A stretch of 51,979 nt of DNA from Herpetosiphonaceae bacterium (GCA_013538855.1 JABXJS010000047.1:1-51979), one strand, 5' to 3'; shown: positions 32,551 through 41,460, counted from the first letter of the stretch. A program made the numbers and translations. Notes: a model not told the origin generated them from the sequence alone.

Positions 32551-33012
32551 CTAGCCGAGCACCTTCAGGGCGCGGGCGACGCTGTCCTTGGGGCTGACCT
32601 TGCCCTGGACATCGAGCAGGCGGCCCTCCTCGTCGATGACGAAGTGCGAGCGCGTGACGCCCATGTACGTGCGGCCATACATCGACTTCTCGCCCCAGAC
32701 ACCGTAGGCCTCGGCGAGGCTGTGGTCGGTGTCGGCGACGAGCAGGAACGGCAGGTCGAACTTGGTCTTGAACTTCTGGTGCGAGGCGACATCGTCGGGG
32801 CTGACGCCGATCACGACGGCGTTCTGCTCCTCGATCTGCGGGTAGCTATCGCGAAAGCCGCACGCCTGGGTCGTGCAACCGGGCGTGTCGTCCTTGGGGT
32901 AGAAGTAGAGGATCACCTTCTTGCCGCGAAAGTCGCTGAGGCTGATCGTCGCGCCGTTATCGGCGGGCAGGGTAAAGCCAGGCGCAACATCGCCGACATT
33001 GAGCTGAGTCAT
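32551..33012 (-). CDS. bcp: Thioredoxin-dependent thiol peroxidase (BCP/PrxQ)
   Basis: 153 residues, the usual PrxQ length. '[20 protein letters not shown]' carries the peroxidatic Cys46 and the resolving Cys51 five residues later, diagnostic for atypical two-cysteine PrxQ/BCP enzymes. A conserved Arg-Thr and 'VTRSHFVID' follow. It reduces hydrogen peroxide and lipid hydroperoxides in the cytoplasm using thioredoxin. A TATAAT-like element (CCTATAATG) is found about 75 bp upstream near 33082. Confidence 0.96.
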   Translation of the reverse strand: MTQLNVGDVAPGFTLPADNGATISLSDFRGKKVILYFYPKDDTPGCTTQACGFRDSYPQIEEQNAVVIGVSPDDVASHQKFKTKFDLPFLLVADTDHSLAEAYGVWGEKSMYGRTYMGVTRSHFVIDEEGRLLDVQGKVSPKDSVARALKVLG

Positions 33013-33111
33013 TGGGTATGCTCCTTGTATATATTCTATGCGCCAGGGCGCTGTGCCGTGGCGCGAGCGGGTCTAGCCTTCATTATAGGAGCATTTCGGC
33101 CCAGCGCGGCG

Positions 33112-33960
33112 CTACGGGCAGGTTTCGCGGTAGGCGTCGAGGTCGCGGTGCTTGAGGATGGCGGAGATGTGCAGCGCGGCGGCCTGCGGGCAGAAGGCGG
33201 CGGTGGTGCTGCCGGTGTCGGTGTACTCGGCGGCGAAGACGGCCTTGTTGGCGGCGATGAGCGGCTGCATCTGGTCGCACCAGCCCTGGTCGAAGCAGTC
33301 CTCGGTGATGGCGAAGTCGAAGTCGGGCAGCAGCTCGGCGAGCTGGTCGGCGTCGTTTTTGAGGCCGATGGAGAGGCCGCGCTGGTGGGCCTGGCTGGCG
33401 AGCCAGCGGTTAAAGGCGAGCTGGTCGGCGGCAGTCAGCGGGAAGCCAGTGGCGTTGGCGTAGCCGTCGATGTTGTCCGGCTCGATGGCGTCGAAGCCCT
33501 TGGCGCGGCACAGGTCAAAGCGGCGCTCTAAAATGGGGCCGAGCAGGTCGATGCGCCGGATATCGAGCCAGCGCTCGCCGGGCCAGCCGGCGTAGTCGCT
33601 GCCGATGATGGCGCTGGGGAAGTCCGCCGCGTCGGGCCGCCACTCCTCCCACGAGCCGACGCTGATGTAGCAGATCGTTTTCACGCCGCGCTGGCGCAGC
33701 TCGGCGACGGAGCTGGCGGGCGTGTCGAACAGGTCAACATCGTAGACCTGCGCTGAAACATTCAGGTCGAGCGCGCCGGAGAGCTGCCACTGCCAGGAGG
33801 TGCCCGGCGCAGGCTGCCACAGCCCGGCCTTGCTCACGAGCGGCGTGTACAGCGTCGTGGTCGCGGTCGGACGTGATGGCGCAGACGTGGCGGCGGCGGC
33901 GCAGGCGCACAGCCCAACCACCGCGCAGAGGTTCAACAGCAACTTCAGCCAGCGCAGCAT
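33112..33960 (-). CDS. GH114-like endo-alpha-1,4-polygalactosaminidase-type lipoprotein
   Basis: 282 residues from the ATG at 33960, which has GGAGGG six bases upstream; the open frame runs back through repeat sequence without a site. A signal with Leu-Cys-Ala-Cys (Cys20) suggests a lipid anchor. The TIM-barrel family marks are 'WQWQLSG', 'VYDVDLFDT', 'ICYISVGSWEEWRPDA', 'RWLDIRRIDLLGPILERR', 'GFDAIEPDNIDGY' and 'FAITEDCF', with acidic residues at the ends of strands as in GH114. GH114 enzymes cleave polygalactosamine in exopolysaccharide matrices, so a role in remodelling a surface or biofilm glycan is plausible. Confidence 0.9.
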   Translation of the reverse strand: MLRWLKLLLNLCAVVGLCACAAAATSAPSRPTATTTLYTPLVSKAGLWQPAPGTSWQWQLSGALDLNVSAQVYDVDLFDTPASSVAELRQRGVKTICYISVGSWEEWRPDAADFPSAIIGSDYAGWPGERWLDIRRIDLLGPILERRFDLCRAKGFDAIEPDNIDGYANATGFPLTAADQLAFNRWLASQAHQRGLSIGLKNDADQLAELLPDFDFAITEDCFDQGWCDQMQPLIAANKAVFAAEYTDTGSTTAAFCPQAAALHISAILKHRDLDAYRETCP

Positions 33961-34418
33961 AGCAGACCCTCCAAACACATAATCTGCGCACATTTTCCCC
34001 GCAACGGCGCACAAGCGCAACTGCCGCACACTTTTTTTGGGAGAACAATCGCAGTGATTAAGCCAGCGCCGGTGTACGAGCGCTGCGCTGTTGCTCGCCC
34101 GCCCGCTCTGCGCCCCACAGCCACGTGGCCCGGCCCCACCACAGCGTGCGATGGGATGCCCGTTGCGCCACAGAGCAGGGAGCTGCGCCGCTGTCGCCGC
34201 CAGCGAGCGGGACGGCGCGGCCAGGCACTGGTACATGCAGGCCAAGGTCAACCACGGCGCTGTGGTTCAACCCAGCGAGCGCCACGTGTCGCCGCCTGGC
34301 GCTTGGCTACACAAGCTAGCGTCTCTGTCGCCACCAACGGGCGGGACGGCGCGGCCAGGCACTGGTACACGCAGACGGAGATCAACCACAGCGCAGTGGT
34401 TCAGCATGGCTGCCTAGC
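33961..34418. repeat. Intergenic region with 134-bp spaced repeats and small palindromes
   Basis: Two copies of about 79 bp start at 34191 and 34325 (134 bp apart, roughly 87% identical by eye). Each ends in a perfect small stem: AACCAC-GGCGCT-GTGGTT (34250-34267) and AACCAC-AGCGCA-GTGGTT (34384-34401). A related 5-bp stem occurs at 28759-28774. No gene is supported here. Confidence 0.7.
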
Positions 34419-36518
34419 CTAGCTGCGGCGGGCTAGCTCGGTGGCGATGGGCAGGGTGAGCCAGAACGTCGAGCCTTTGCCGACGGTGCTTGTGACCCAG
34501 ATGCGGCCGCCGTGCAGCTCGACGAGCGCCTTGGTGATCGAGAGGCCCAGGCCGGTGCCGCCGATCTTGCGCGTGTTGGAGTTATCGACGCGGAAGAAGC
34601 GGTTGAAGACGTTGGGCAGGTCGGCGGGCGCGATGCCCAGGCCCTGGTCGCGGACGGCGATGAGCACCGCGCGCTCCTTGGGCAGGTTGGGCGCGTCGGG
34701 CGGCGGGGTGCGCAGCTCGCGGACGAAGAGGGCGACCTGGCCGCCGTCGGGCGAGTACTTGATCGCGTTCGAGAGCAGGTTGGTCAAAATTTGGCGAATC
34801 TTGTCCTTGTCGGCGTAGATCGGCGGGATGTTGGCCGGGATGTCGATCAGCAGGCGGTGGCGCGCCGAGAGCGTCTCGTTGAGCTGGCGCGTGATCTCGG
34901 CGATGATCTGGTGCAGCGAGACGACCCAGCGGCTCAGCTTGATCTGGCCGGCGTCGAGGCGCGAGAGGCTGAGCAGGTCATCGACCATCTTCGAGAGCTG
35001 GTTGGCCTGGTCGTAGACGGTCTGGATGAACTCCTGGCGCTCGACCGGCGGGAAGTCACGGGCCAGCAGCAGCTCGGTGTAGCCGAGGATGGAGGTCAGC
35101 GGCGTGCGCAACTCGTGGGAGACGACCGAGACAAACTCGTTTTTCATCTTGTCGATCTCGCGCTCGCGAGTGATGTCCTCGATCATCACCAGGCGGCCGT
35201 TGGGCGTGGAGTGGGCGTCGAGCACAGGCGAGGAGCGCAGGCGGATGTCCTGATCCGGCTCCTGCAGGCGCATGGTCGTCTCGAACGTCTTCTGCGGGTG
35301 GGACTGGCACTCGGCGAAGAAGTCGCTCAGCTCCAGCGGGTGGCTGAGGCGGCTGAGCAGCAGCGGGAGCATGTCCCAGGGCACATACTGGAGATCGCCG
35401 CTGCGGCGCGGGTCGATGTGCCAGTGCTGGAACCAAGCCGGGTTGGTGCGCAGCAAGCGGCCCTCGCCATCGAGCAGCGCCAGGCCCAGCGGCAGGCTCT
35501 CCAGCGTCTGCTGGAGCTGCGTGCGCACCTCGATGAGCGCCTGGTACTCCAGGGCGCGCTGCAGCGGCTTGGTGGCCAGGTCGGCGATCGACTGGGCGGC
35601 GTACAAGTCCTCGGTGGTGAAGACTGGCTCGCGGGTGGTGGCGAGGACCAGCACGGCGAGCACCTGCTGCGGGCCGTGGATGGGGATGACCAACTCGGCG
35701 CGCACGTCGGCCTGCGGCGAGGCCCACTCGGGGCCGTGGCTGGTGTCGGTGAGCAGGGTGGCCTTGCCGGTGCGCGCCACGCGGCCGACGACGCCGACCG
35801 CCAGCGGCCAGGCATTGCGCTCGCCGCTGGCCCCTGGCTGAGCGGGAAAGCCGATGCTGTGGGCCAGCGAGTACTCCTCGTGCTCGTAGTCCATGAGGTT
35901 GATCGCGCCAGAGGAGGCCTTGGTGGCGTGCATGGCCTCGCGCAGCACCACATCGAGCAGCGAGGCCAGCTCCAGCGGCGACTCGAGCGTCTGGGCCAGC
36001 TGGTCGATGGCGCGCTGGGCGGGCAGCTCAAGGTCGTTGGTGCCGGAGGGGCGTGCGAGGCGGCCCCACTGCTCCTCGCCGACGGCGGTGGCGAGCAGCG
36101 GCGAGAGATTGAGCAGCAGCGTGCGCTCGCCCGAGGTAAACGGGCCAACGCGCTGCGCCTCCAGCACGGCCCACAGGCGGCCCTCCCAGAGCACCGGCAG
36201 GCCCATGTAGCTGCGCTCGCTCGGCGGCTCCAGGCGCGGCGCGGGCAGGCTCAGCGAGGTTGGCAGCAGCGTGGCCTGCTGGTCGAAGATGAGCGGCTGG
36301 CGGCGGCGGGCGACCTGGGCGGTGCGCGTCGCATCCCAGAGCACATCGTCGCTGGTGCTCCAGACCCGCTGCTGGCCGTGGCCCCAGACCGTGATCTGCA
36401 CATCGAGGTCGGGCAGATCGGTGCGCACAACGTGGAGGCAGCGCTCGATCTGCACTGCCAGCGGATCGTCGGCGGTGAGAATGCGGGCGAGCGTGCTGTA
36501 CGTGCTGAGAGTCATCAT
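34419..36518 (-). CDS. Soluble sensor histidine kinase with GAF, GAF-like and PAS input
   Basis: 699 residues with no membrane segment. A divergent GAF-like domain (about 15-150) and a second GAF (about 185-325) precede a PAS domain (about 335-450). The kinase core follows: phospho-acceptor His468 in Ser-His-Glu-Leu-Arg-Thr-Pro, N box Asn584, G1 box Asp-Gln-Gly-Leu-Gly-Ile (624-629), F box 'FNRFFRVDNSN', and G2 Gly-Gly-Thr-Gly-Leu-Gly-Leu-Ser (653-660). It is a complete class I kinase expected to sense a cytoplasmic ligand or redox state. No response regulator gene is adjacent, so it is an orphan kinase by position. Confidence 0.95.
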   Translation of the reverse strand: MMTLSTYSTLARILTADDPLAVQIERCLHVVRTDLPDLDVQITVWGHGQQRVWSTSDDVLWDATRTAQVARRRQPLIFDQQATLLPTSLSLPAPRLEPPSERSYMGLPVLWEGRLWAVLEAQRVGPFTSGERTLLLNLSPLLATAVGEEQWGRLARPSGTNDLELPAQRAIDQLAQTLESPLELASLLDVVLREAMHATKASSGAINLMDYEHEEYSLAHSIGFPAQPGASGERNAWPLAVGVVGRVARTGKATLLTDTSHGPEWASPQADVRAELVIPIHGPQQVLAVLVLATTREPVFTTEDLYAAQSIADLATKPLQRALEYQALIEVRTQLQQTLESLPLGLALLDGEGRLLRTNPAWFQHWHIDPRRSGDLQYVPWDMLPLLLSRLSHPLELSDFFAECQSHPQKTFETTMRLQEPDQDIRLRSSPVLDAHSTPNGRLVMIEDITREREIDKMKNEFVSVVSHELRTPLTSILGYTELLLARDFPPVERQEFIQTVYDQANQLSKMVDDLLSLSRLDAGQIKLSRWVVSLHQIIAEITRQLNETLSARHRLLIDIPANIPPIYADKDKIRQILTNLLSNAIKYSPDGGQVALFVRELRTPPPDAPNLPKERAVLIAVRDQGLGIAPADLPNVFNRFFRVDNSNTRKIGGTGLGLSITKALVELHGGRIWVTSTVGKGSTFWLTLPIATELARRS

Positions 36519-36557
36519 CCTACGAACATCTATCCCATCCCTGACGCGGCGGGCGCG

Positions 36558-37292
36558 CTAGGGCAACAAGTTGATCAGGACATAGGGGTTGTCCATGCCG
36601 TTGATCGGGATGGACTTCCAGGCGAGGCGCTTGTCCTTTTTCATCAGGCGCAGGTTGCCATTGGCAATATTGTAGCCGTTGAACTCGCTCCAGGGCAAAA
36701 AGTCGTTGCCTTTCTGCAGGCCGTTGGGCGTCACCTGCAGGCCCTTGAATGTTACCGGGTAGCCCTGCTGCATCGAGGCGCGGGCGCGCGGCAGCAGGCG
36801 GCTGGCTGTCTCCTGGTGCACGGTCGCGCCGAGCGACTTAATGTCTTTAACGCTGCGATCCAGCCGCACCTCGCTGCCGTCGGCGAGGCGCAGGCGGTAG
36901 TTATGGATAGAGACCACTGGCACGAAGTTCACGCGGTAGGTCATGATATGCTGGCGCACGCTGTTGATGTCCTCCCAGCGCACGGCGCGCACGCTGCTAC
37001 CCTGGGTGATCAGCAGCCCGCCCTGGTGGATAACGACCTGGTTTTTGCGCCCGCGCCACCACAGGTAGAACATCCAGCCCGCCAGCCCCAGCGCGATGAT
37101 CATGGCAGCATACGCTGCCCCCGTGTCGTTGCCGCTGAGCGCCGCTGACAGCCACACCAGCGCAAAGAATAAAAAGAGCATGCCCAGGCTAAAAAAGAGC
37201 CAAGGCCAGCGACCAGACGGATGGGCCTTGAGCGGCCCGCCAAGCTGCGGCAGCACCGCAGCGCTCTGCGGGTTCATCGGTTGTGGAACCAT
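36558..37292 (-). CDS. Two-helix membrane protein with PH-like cytoplasmic part (DUF6585-like)
   Basis: 244 residues from the ATG at 37292, five bases after GGAGGG; a GTG four codons earlier overlaps that site. Two membrane helices (about 28-52 and 60-80) are followed by a soluble beta-rich domain with 'QGGLLITQGSSVRAVRWEDINSV', a pattern seen in DUF6585-type and PH-like membrane-associated proteins. I assign the family with moderate confidence. The function is unknown. It lies 39 bp upstream of the histidine kinase on the same strand, so the two may share a transcript. Confidence 0.8.
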   Translation of the reverse strand: MVPQPMNPQSAAVLPQLGGPLKAHPSGRWPWLFFSLGMLFLFFALVWLSAALSGNDTGAAYAAMIIALGLAGWMFYLWWRGRKNQVVIHQGGLLITQGSSVRAVRWEDINSVRQHIMTYRVNFVPVVSIHNYRLRLADGSEVRLDRSVKDIKSLGATVHQETASRLLPRARASMQQGYPVTFKGLQVTPNGLQKGNDFLPWSEFNGYNIANGNLRLMKKDKRLAWKSIPINGMDNPYVLINLLP

Positions 37293-37410
37293 ACCACCCT
37301 CCACGTGTGTTGCAACATAATGATTATGAACGCCGCGCGCTGGCGCTCAGCGACGCGGCCGGGATGCTCGTTGAAATGATTAGCTGTTATAAGGAGTGTA
37401 TTCCTCTGGA

Positions 37411-37791
37411 TTACGCATATCCGGTAGGCGCGTCAGCCAGCGCTAAGAGTGGTATTCCGTCGTCAATTGTCACAATTTCCTGGGTTGTATCCGGATCCCA
37501 AATAGTCATGAGCAGGTAGCGAATCAGTGCGGCCACCACGGCGGGGCGATTCAGGTTATAGACGGCTGTTCGGGAACAGATCACGCCGTCAGATGAGTAG
37601 CCCGCCGCCCACCCTGGTTGGTCGGAGAAGATAATCTCAACATACGTTCGCTTGTATGGCGCAGCAAATATTCGCAGAACCTCTTGACACTGCCGTTGCC
37701 CATCATGAACCGGGTGCCGATGCGAGCGGCGCCAAAGGTAGGTACGGGTGCCAATGACTAATCGCCGCAAGGGATACTTCTTCGGTGCCAT
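37411..37791 (-). CDS. Hypothetical protein, AT-richer than neighbours
   Basis: 126 residues from the ATG at 37791, with GGAG six bases upstream; an ATG four codons earlier overlaps that site. No family is recognised. Visible features: a basic, aromatic N-terminus ('RRLVIGTRTYLWRRSHRH'), a Cys-containing strand-rich middle, and 'VYNLNRPAVVAALIRYLLM' followed by Trp-Asp-Pro and an acidic stretch, suggesting a small compact alpha/beta fold. There is no signal peptide or membrane segment. Base composition is clearly lower in GC than the flanking genes, hinting at recent acquisition. Confidence 0.75.
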   Translation of the reverse strand: MAPKKYPLRRLVIGTRTYLWRRSHRHPVHDGQRQCQEVLRIFAAPYKRTYVEIIFSDQPGWAAGYSSDGVICSRTAVYNLNRPAVVAALIRYLLMTIWDPDTTQEIVTIDDGIPLLALADAPTGYA

Positions 37792-37956
37792 GCTACGCTC
37801 CATACACTATTCATTGGCTGACGGCGCTGCGCACGACAACGTGTGTAGCTATAAGATGCGTTGGATCAACAATACTATATCATGGCGACGTGAATTTGCA
37901 CCGCTGAGTTAGCGGCCAGTCTGCGCTCGTTGCGCTGGCCGTAGAACAGGAGCGCT

Positions 37957-39831
37957 ATGACCGTTTTCTCTTGGCTCGACACCGTCCACCACGACGGCTC
38001 GCCGCTGTATGTGCAGCCGCAGGCGGCGGGCCTCGGCGCACAGGTGACGCTGCGGCTGCGCGTGAGCCAGGCCGCGCCGATCAGGCAGGTCTTCATTCGC
38101 ATCTGCCCCGACGGCGAGCAGACCATGGTTCCTATGCAGCCCGCCGAGCAGCAGGCCGCCGTCCAGTGGTGGCAGGGCCAGATCACCCTCTCCATGCCGC
38201 GTACCGGCTACCGCTTCTGGCTGCTCACCGACGACGGCGGCTGGTGGTTTTCGCAGGCCGGCATCGCCCAGGCCACGCCCACCGACACCAGCGACTTCCG
38301 CATGCTGGCCAACTTCGCCGCGCCTGACTGGGTGCGCTCAAGCGTTTTCTACCAGATTTTCCCCGACCGCTTCGCCGATGGCGATCCCGCCAATAATGTG
38401 CAGTCTGGCGAGTATCTGTGCAACGGCCAGCCGGTCATCGCGCGGCCCTGGGGCGCACCGCCGCGCTCGCACCAGGAGTCCGGCGGCGTCGAGTTTTTCG
38501 GCGGCGATCTGCCGGGCATCACCCAGCACCTCGACTACCTGAGCGACCTTGGCGTCAACGCGCTCTATCTCAACCCGATCTTCAGCGCGCCCTCCAACCA
38601 CAAGTACGACACCGCCGACTACCGCACGGTCGATCCGCACTTCGGCGGTGATGCGGCGCTGGTCGAGCTGCGCGCCGCCACCGCCGCCCGCGACATGCGC
38701 CTGATGCTCGACATCGTGCTCAACCACTGCGGCGTGGCGCACCACTGGTTCACCGCCGCCCAGGCCGACCGCAGCGCCCCCAGCGCCGACTTTTTTGTGT
38801 GGCACGACCACCCCGACGACTATGAGTCCTGGCTCGGCCACACGTCGCTGCCCAAGCTCAACTACGCCAGCGCCCACCTGCGCCAGGAGATCTACGCCGG
38901 CGAGGATGCGATCATCCGCCACTGGCTGCGCCCGCCCTACAGCATCGACGGCTGGCGCTTGGACGTGGCCAACATGCTCGCGCGCCAGGGCGCAACGCAG
39001 CTCGGCCACAAGATCGGCCGCGCCCTGCGCCGCGCCGTCAAGCACGAGAACCCCGACGCCTACCTGCTCGGCGAGCACTTCTACGATGGCACCGCCCACC
39101 TCGGCGGCGACGAGCTGGACGCCAGCATGAACTATCGCGGCTTTACCTTCCCGCTGCTCCAGTGGCTGGCGGGCTTCGATATGGCCAGCGTGTGGAATCT
39201 GCCCTGGGCCGACACCGCACGCCTGCCCACCGCCGCCCTCGTCGAGCAGTGGCGCGCCTTCCTCGCCGCCATCCCCTGGCAGATCGCGCTGCAGCAGTTC
39301 AATCTGCTCAACTCCCACGATACGCCGCGCCTGCGCACCATCGTCAACGACGATCTCGACCTGCTGCGCGTGGCCGTCACGCTCCAGATGACCTTCCCTG
39401 GCGTGCCCTCGATCTACTACGGCGATGAGGTCGGCATGGCCGGCGGCGGCGATCCGTTCTGCCGCGCCTGCATGGACTGGAACAGCGCCACCTGGGACCA
39501 CGAGCTGCGCGACTGGTACAAGGCGATCATCGCCCTGCGCCGCTCGTCGCCCGCCCTCAGCAGCGGCGGCTTACAGCTGCTCTATGGCGCAGAGCACACG
39601 CTGGCCTTTATGCGCGCGCATCCGGCCGAGTCCCTGCTGGTGATCGCCAGCCGCGCGCACGGCCCGCCGCCGCTCATCCCGCTGCATGCCGCCGGCCTGC
39701 CCGATGGCACCCAGCTGCGCCGCGTCGGCTCCAACATCGTGCTCACCGTGGCCAACGGCCACCTGCACCCGCCAGCCAACGGCCCGCTCGCCTCAATCTG
39801 GCGCGTTATCGAAGGAGACAGCAATGAGTGA
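37957..39831 (+). CDS. Cytoplasmic GH13 maltodextrin glucosidase/neopullulanase-like (MalZ-type)
   Basis: 624 residues with an ATG preceded by AGGAG six bases upstream and no signal peptide. An N-terminal beta-sandwich of about 120 residues (as in GH13_20 enzymes) precedes the barrel, starting at 'SSVFYQIFPDRFADGD'. Catalytic residues: Asp336 (Gly-Trp-Arg-Leu-Asp-Val-Ala), Glu373 (Leu-Leu-Gly-Glu-His-Phe) and Asp455 (Asn-Ser-His-Asp-Thr-Pro). Region I/II features ('LDIVLNHCGVAHHW') and length fit MalZ, neopullulanase or cyclomaltodextrinase. It would cut maltodextrins in the cytoplasm, complementing the secreted amylase at 23631. Its stop overlaps the next start by eight bases. Confidence 0.93.
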   Translation: MTVFSWLDTVHHDGSPLYVQPQAAGLGAQVTLRLRVSQAAPIRQVFIRICPDGEQTMVPMQPAEQQAAVQWWQGQITLSMPRTGYRFWLLTDDGGWWFSQAGIAQATPTDTSDFRMLANFAAPDWVRSSVFYQIFPDRFADGDPANNVQSGEYLCNGQPVIARPWGAPPRSHQESGGVEFFGGDLPGITQHLDYLSDLGVNALYLNPIFSAPSNHKYDTADYRTVDPHFGGDAALVELRAATAARDMRLMLDIVLNHCGVAHHWFTAAQADRSAPSADFFVWHDHPDDYESWLGHTSLPKLNYASAHLRQEIYAGEDAIIRHWLRPPYSIDGWRLDVANMLARQGATQLGHKIGRALRRAVKHENPDAYLLGEHFYDGTAHLGGDELDASMNYRGFTFPLLQWLAGFDMASVWNLPWADTARLPTAALVEQWRAFLAAIPWQIALQQFNLLNSHDTPRLRTIVNDDLDLLRVAVTLQMTFPGVPSIYYGDEVGMAGGGDPFCRACMDWNSATWDHELRDWYKAIIALRRSSPALSSGGLQLLYGAEHTLAFMRAHPAESLLVIASRAHGPPPLIPLHAAGLPDGTQLRRVGSNIVLTVANGHLHPPANGPLASIWRVIEGDSNE

Positions 39832-40252
39832 TAACCCCCAGCCGCTGTTGGTCGAGATCGACCTGCCTGTGCGCGGCTACGACATCGACTTCGCCGGCAT
39901 CGTCAGCAATATCGTCTACATCCGCTGGCTCGAAGACCTGCGCACCACCGTGCTGGAGCGCTACTTTCCGCTCGAGCACCAGGTCGCCGCAGGCTATGCG
40001 CCCGTGCTCACCAGCACGCAGATCGACTACGTGCGCGCGATCACGCTCTTCGACCGCCCGCGCGGGCGCATGTGGGCCACTGGCCTCGATAAGGTGCGCT
40101 GGACGCTGAGCGCCGAGATCGTCGTGGACGGCGCTGTGGCCGCTCGCGCCACCCAGGTTGGGGTGTTCGTGCGCCTGGACACCAAGCGGCCCATGGCCAT
40201 CCCCGCCCAGCTGCGCGCCGTCTACGAGCAGGCGCGCACAGGCGTGGAGTAA
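39824..40252 (+). CDS. Hotdog-fold acyl-CoA thioesterase (4HBT/YbgC-like)
   Basis: 142 residues from the ATG at 39824, with AAGGAG seven bases upstream and overlapping the GH13 gene's end. The 4HBT signature is visible: 'RGYDIDFAGIVSNIVYIRWLEDLR', where the Asp in Asp-x-Ala-Gly-Ile is the catalytic acidic residue, and central strands 'SAEIVVDGAVAARATQVGVF'. It hydrolyses acyl-CoA esters; the chain length is unknown. Coupling with a maltodextrin enzyme is unexpected and may reflect only compact packing. Confidence 0.9.
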   Translation: MSDNPQPLLVEIDLPVRGYDIDFAGIVSNIVYIRWLEDLRTTVLERYFPLEHQVAAGYAPVLTSTQIDYVRAITLFDRPRGRMWATGLDKVRWTLSAEIVVDGAVAARATQVGVFVRLDTKRPMAIPAQLRAVYEQARTGVE

Positions 40253-40255
40253 ACG

Positions 40256-40290
40256 AAGGCGGGCTGAGTCAGGGCGACTCAGCCCGCCTT
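40256..40290. terminator. Strong bidirectional terminator
   Basis: A perfect 15-bp stem (40256-40270 and 40276-40290) with a 5-base loop lies between convergent thioesterase and GNAT genes. Flanking AA/TT at the stem ends and a short distance to both stop codons support a shared terminator. Confidence 0.85.
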
Positions 40291-40326
40291 GCAGCTCGCG
40301 TGCGCGGATCGGCCGCCAAGCTGATT

Positions 40327-40875
40327 CTACTGCTGGCGCTCGCGCCACTCGGCGGCCAGCATGGCGTACACATACTCGTCGCCCCACGCGCCCTTGAAGA
40401 AGATATTTTGGCGGAAGTGAGCCTCTCGGCGCATACCAACCCGCTCCAGCAGCCGCGCCGCCGCTGTGTTGCGCACATCGATCACGGCGCTGGCACGGTG
40501 CCGCCCAAGCGTGGTGAACACGTAGCCCAGCAGTGCGCTCAGCGCCTCGCGCGCATAGCCCTGGCCCTGCTGCTCCGCCGCGAGCGTGAAGCCGATCTCG
40601 ACCTGCGCCGCGTCGATGAAGTGCAGCGCCAAGTCGCCAAGCAGCGCGTCGGTCGCCTGATCGACAATGGCGATCTGATACCACTCGCCGGTCTGGCCGA
40701 ATGGCCCGGCGTGCATGGCGGCACAGAGCGCCTGCGCATCGGCGAGCGTGTAGTCCGTATCCCAGCTCTGGTAGCGCGCCACGTCGGGGTCGGTGCGGTA
40801 GCGCACGAAGGCGGCCAGATCGCGCTCCTGCAGCAGGCGCAGCCGACAGCGCGCGGTGGTGATCTCCTGAAACAT
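40327..40875 (-). CDS. RimJ/RimL-like GNAT N-acetyltransferase
   Basis: 182 residues from the ATG at 40875 (GAGG four to five bases upstream). It begins with the typical 'TTARCRLRLLQERDLAAFV' strand-helix pattern, then 'YQIAIVDQATDALLGDLAL' and the acetyl-CoA loop Gln-Gln-Gly-Gln-Gly-Tyr-Ala-Arg-Glu-Ala (motif A), and ends with 'DVRNTAAARLLERVGMRREAH' (motif B). Substrates in this group include ribosomal proteins, spermidine or aminoglycosides; none can be chosen. It follows the P-loop gene by ten bases, so the two form a small operon. Confidence 0.93.
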   Translation of the reverse strand: MFQEITTARCRLRLLQERDLAAFVRYRTDPDVARYQSWDTDYTLADAQALCAAMHAGPFGQTGEWYQIAIVDQATDALLGDLALHFIDAAQVEIGFTLAAEQQGQGYAREALSALLGYVFTTLGRHRASAVIDVRNTAAARLLERVGMRREAHFRQNIFFKGAWGDEYVYAMLAAEWRERQQ

Positions 40876-40885
40876 AGCACCTCGC

Positions 40886-41365
40886 TTAATCAAACGTCGC
40901 GGTGATCGCCGCCACAATCGCTCCAACTGTCGCAGGCGGGCTGTTGAGGATCACGGCGGCCCACGGGTAGCGCACCTGCGCGGCGATGCGATTATACTCG
41001 GCCACGCGCTCGATAGGAATGAGCAGCTGGTTGCTGCTATCGCGCTGGCGCACGCGCTCTAGGCACTCGTCGAAGTCGGCGACCACGCGCACAAACTTGA
41101 CCGTGTACTGCTGCTCTAGGCCCGCTAGGAACTGTGCAAACTCTGCGCCAGCGCCTAGGCTCTCGATCATCACGCGCTGGTGGTTGGCAAAGGCGGCGTC
41201 GATAGCCGCACGCACCGTCTGCCAGCCGTCCGCGCCTGGTTGCAAGCTCAACCAGATCGGCTCGACGGCGATAAAGTGCACGTCGGTGTGCTGCGCGATC
41301 ACGCCGCCAATGTATGTCTTGCCCGCGCCCTTCGGTCCAATCAGCAGATACAACGTGTTGTGCAT
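40886..41365 (-). CDS. P-loop NTPase, small kinase-like
   Basis: 159 residues with Walker A Gly-Pro-Lys-Gly-Ala-Gly-Lys-Thr (10-17), an Ile-Glu-Ser-Leu-Gly region for the second metal-binding acidic site, and a lid-like Arg-rich segment 'ECLERVRQRDSS'. Size and layout match AAA_33/shikimate-kinase-like small-molecule kinases. It probably phosphorylates a nucleoside, sugar or antibiotic; the substrate is unknown. It is transcribed together with the downstream GNAT gene. Confidence 0.85.
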   Translation of the reverse strand: MHNTLYLLIGPKGAGKTYIGGVIAQHTDVHFIAVEPIWLSLQPGADGWQTVRAAIDAAFANHQRVMIESLGAGAEFAQFLAGLEQQYTVKFVRVVADFDECLERVRQRDSSNQLLIPIERVAEYNRIAAQVRYPWAAVILNSPPATVGAIVAAITATFD

Positions 41366-41460
41366 GGTGTATTGTCCTTATGTGATCGTGATGGCTAGTC
41401 TGCTGGTTGAGATCGGCCCACCTGGAGCCAATTTCACGCAGACTACTACGCTCCGCCAGC

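Noticed and set aside
32236-33531. A 431-codon plus-strand frame across the bcp and GH114 genes
   Set aside because: It runs antisense through two recognised enzymes and an intergenic repeat; no domain is visible.
34512-37148. An 878-codon open frame on the plus strand opposite the histidine kinase
   Set aside because: It is antisense to a complete, motif-rich kinase and a membrane protein. Long antisense frames are expected when the third codon position is GC-rich, and the translation has no family features or ribosome site.
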